64,000 bases of DNA from positions 6,445 to 70,444 of the forward strand of contig JBDLRB010000268.1 of assembly GCA_039800205.1 (NCBI GenBank), in the 5' to 3' direction. Position numbers and translations under genes: made by a program. Position 1 is the first letter of the stretch. The number at the start of each line of letters is the position of its first letter. The notes beneath the pieces were generated by a model. That model was not told the origin of the DNA. It saw only the letters and a list, made by a program, of their open reading frames with translations, and searched no databases. Below are positions 62,056-64,000 of this stretch, one piece after another. The DNA comes from SYIM01 sp039800205. GTDB taxonomy: Bacteria > Pseudomonadota > Gammaproteobacteria > Burkholderiales > Burkholderiaceae_E.

Positions 62056-63704
62056 GCCTGCACTCCTGACGGCTGTTGTGCGACCGCGGCCTGGAGCGAA
62101 GGGTGCGCAAGCAGGCGCTCGTAGTGCGCGCGCGAGTACGCGCGATCCATCCACTGAAGCGCGCTGAAACCGGGCTGCGTGATATCGGCCGCCTCCAGGC
62201 AGAGCCGAGCAAGGTTGTAAGGTGAGTCAGGCTTGCTGAATTCGGCAAGGATCCGGTCCGCCTGGGCGCGCAGGTCGTTACTGGATTTCGGGGAGCGGCT
62301 GATGATGATCAGATCGTGATGTAATTGCGAAAAACTGACCGATTGGCTGGGCAATTGTTCGCCTCGCCGGCTGGCAAGATCCCAGAGCAGTTCGGGTTCG
62401 AGCATCAACAGCATCGTAATGCCCCAGGCGTGCAAATCGATCTGCGTTCCCACACCCTGTGTGATTTTCGGGTGAATGAAGGTGGGGGTACCGAGAAACA
62501 TCCTGGGCAGACTCGCCACGCTGGGCGCCTCGCCCGGCTGCAGCTTACGCACCTTGTACATCATGCCCCAGTCGATCAGTTTCAGTTGATCGCCCTCACG
62601 CATGATGTTTTCAACCTTGATGTCACGATGCACGATGCCGCGCTCGTTCAGGTCCCGCAGGGTCGTCAGGAACGAGTGTGCAAGCAGCGGCATCTTCTGG
62701 CGAATGAGGTCACGGTTACGCTTGTCCGCCCCGCCCTGCAGTTCGTCGAACAAGTCGTTGCCCTTGACCGCCGGTGCGAGTTGCGCGACGCACTCAAGCG
62801 AGCCGCCCGGGGCCGCGCGTGCCCGGGCTTTCAGGTCAGCGGCCGCAATCATTTCCAGGCGCCGAGCGTGGGCCGGGCCGCTGGCCACGACATAGTGGGA
62901 GGGGGCGACCATCGCACTGGTTTGCTGCCACTGAGGCTGACTACCCGAGCGGCTCAGATAGCTCGCCATGGCCTCGTTGGCCCCGTCCGATCGAATCGGA
63001 TCGAAGCGCAGGGCTTGAGGCGCGATGCCTTGTCCTTGGCCCTTGACCAGATACTTGAGCACCAGCGCTTCGTCGTTGGGCCCTTTCAGCTTGACGACTT
63101 CGCCAAAGGACCCCGCGCCGAGCTTCGTGCCCGGATCGAAGCCGCGCGCCTTCAGGAGCGAGTCGATATCGCTGCGTTCAGGGGGCCAGGTCGAAAGCAC
63201 GGGTCCGTTCGCTGGAGGGTTCAAGCGTTGCGGCTCTGTACGGATGAGCGGCACGTTCGACTCGATCAAGGGATCGGATCGGGCGTCCGCTTCCTGGGCA
63301 GCCCGGTCCCGAATCGTGACGATGTCCCGCCCTTTGGCCACCCGGTAGCGGTTGCGCGTCGCGTCGAATAAGACGCCATCGACGAGTGCCGCTGCACGGT
63401 CCGCGGGCAGACCGTCCGCCTCGAGATACGCCTTGAGCATCTCGGCGGTGCGGTCCACCCGATACTGTTTGTACCCGAAGTGCTTGAACTCGAAGGCGAG
63501 TTCAGTCCGCTTGGTGGTGTTCGTCACGCGCAGGCTACGCTTCAGACGCCCGCCCGTCTGGATGTGATCGGCCAGCCGATCGAGTGCGCCCTGGGCCGGA
63601 TTCGTGCTCAGTTCGCGATTGTCCCGGAGGCCCTCGCGGAGCCTGCGCCCGAAATTTGTGCTGAGGGCACTGACCTTGACATTGATACCGGTATCGAAGC
63701 TCAT
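62052..63704 (-). CDS. protein-kinase-like probable type III effector
   Basis: 550 residues. Residues 1-170 have no known domain and could hold secretion and chaperone-binding signals. The kinase domain starts near 190: glycine loop LGAGSFGEVVKL (195-206), ATP-binding Lys217 in VLKYL, Glu244 on helix C, catalytic VHRDIKVENIM with Asp361, Lys363, Asn366, and DWG at 378-380 in place of DFG. The APE motif is replaced by FIHPK. So the core residues for activity are present. It is flanked by two CesT-like chaperone genes, the pattern of an effector. No membrane or export sequence is seen. No close relative can be named. Confidence 0.8.
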   Translation of the reverse strand: MSFDTGINVKVSALSTNFGRRLREGLRDNRELSTNPAQGALDRLADHIQTGGRLKRSLRVTNTTKRTELAFEFKHFGYKQYRVDRTAEMLKAYLEADGLPADRAAALVDGVLFDATRNRYRVAKGRDIVTIRDRAAQEADARSDPLIESNVPLIRTEPQRLNPPANGPVLSTWPPERSDIDSLLKARGFDPGTKLGAGSFGEVVKLKGPNDEALVLKYLVKGQGQGIAPQALRFDPIRSDGANEAMASYLSRSGSQPQWQQTSAMVAPSHYVVASGPAHARRLEMIAAADLKARARAAPGGSLECVAQLAPAVKGNDLFDELQGGADKRNRDLIRQKMPLLAHSFLTTLRDLNERGIVHRDIKVENIMREGDQLKLIDWGMMYKVRKLQPGEAPSVASLPRMFLGTPTFIHPKITQGVGTQIDLHAWGITMLLMLEPELLWDLASRRGEQLPSQSVSFSQLHHDLIIISRSPKSSNDLRAQADRILAEFSKPDSPYNLARLCLEAADITQPGFSALQWMDRAYSRAHYERLLAHPSLQAAVAQQPSGVQA

Positions 63705-63724
63705 GGATGCGCCTTGTTCGGTGA

Positions 63725-64000
63725 TCAGCCACGAATCATCGTGGAACCTGGAGACGTCGTCTCCATGGGCGGTATGGATTCCGTCGCGCGCTCGGTCGAA
63801 CGGATCAGCGGACGCAGCGATGCAATGCGCTCGGTGCCCTCGTCGATCATTTCGATCAAGGCCTCGGGCGTGAGTTCATCCAATGCAATCCGCCGCCGCA
63901 GGCCCAGCGCACCATCGTCTCCGGATGCGATCCGCCAGTCATGGACAAATCGCGATTCGTAGTTGAGCCGATGGACCAGCACCCATAAATCAGGTGACTG
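63725..64000 (-). CDS. CesT-like type III secretion chaperone (5' part outside the window)
   Basis: The frame is open to the window edge, so the start lies beyond 64000; 91 residues plus stop are seen. The C-terminal part reads SPDLWVLVHRLNYESRFVHD, then LGLRRRIALDELTPEALIEM and IDEGTERIASLRPLI, which fits the last strand and helix of CesT-family chaperones. It ends 20 bp before the kinase-like gene. A GTG at 63982 is in frame but is probably not the start. The residues near the end (ATESIPPMETTSP) are a disordered tail. Confidence 0.55.
   Translation of the reverse strand, partial: QSPDLWVLVHRLNYESRFVHDWRIASGDDGALGLRRRIALDELTPEALIEMIDEGTERIASLRPLIRSTERATESIPPMETTSPGSTMIRG

Overview
The window is a GC-rich bacterial chromosome segment that reads as a betaproteobacterium of the order Burkholderiales. 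The evidence is the gene order rpsU-yqeY-dnaG-rpoD, the chain hda-HAD phosphatase-pcnB-folK-dNK, a phoB-phoR pair, a MutL that carries the endonuclease motif of MutH-less bacteria, and two solute-binding proteins of the Bug (TctC) family that is so expanded in this order. No species can be named from the sequence alone.

Layout. 39-5953 (minus): a tightly packed catabolic operon (MaoC hydratase, MmgE/PrpD protein, acyl-CoA dehydrogenase, class III CoA-transferase, GntR regulator, CitE-like lyase). It fits degradation of a C5 branched dicarboxylate such as methylsuccinate, mesaconate or itaconate, and has a perfect 14-bp palindrome just upstream. 6123-6356: tRNA-Leu(CAA) followed by a 56-bp direct repeat containing its 3' end. 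6366-8139: an EamA transporter and a divergent enoyl-CoA hydratase. 8188-11669 (minus): dTDP-L-rhamnose operon rfbBACD. 11831-14161: paired acyl-CoA dehydrogenases. 14085-21720 (minus): phoB-phoR, then a run of ATGA-coupled genes (hda, HAD phosphatase, pcnB; folK, DUF486, deoxynucleoside kinase) plus an AI-2E-type permease. 21833-28768: purM, tamA, tamB. 28747-41924: housekeeping genes (miaA, mutL, dedA, amiC, tsaE, queG, AEC permease, xerD, panE-like, ybaK, plsY, tsaD, BaiN-like flavoprotein), many overlapping at ends or starts. 42007-47905: macromolecular-synthesis operon; RpoD has an unusual Lys/Ala/Pro-rich N-terminal extension of about 350 residues.

48912-51857 is accessory. A tRNA with CAT anticodon at 48923 and a degenerate copy of its 3' half at 50660 bracket an AAA/DUF4143 ATPase and the remnant of a ParE/RelE toxin. 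Just beyond lie two unrecognised genes with long glycine/alanine-rich hydrophobic segments. 51865-61620 is a catabolic cluster under a LysR regulator: cytoplasmic-type sulfatase, cysteine-less Asp/Glu-racemase-family protein, two Bug proteins, DUF1330 protein, a two-subunit ThDP decarboxylase and a GMC oxidoreductase. 61582-64000 (minus) is the edge of a probable type III secretion effector locus: a protein-kinase-like effector between two CesT-like chaperones.

The items most worth follow-up are the kinase/chaperone module, the sulfatase-ThDP-GMC cluster, the tRNA-bracketed segment with its two adjacent membrane-type proteins, and the extended RpoD. None of these can be proven novel without database searches.
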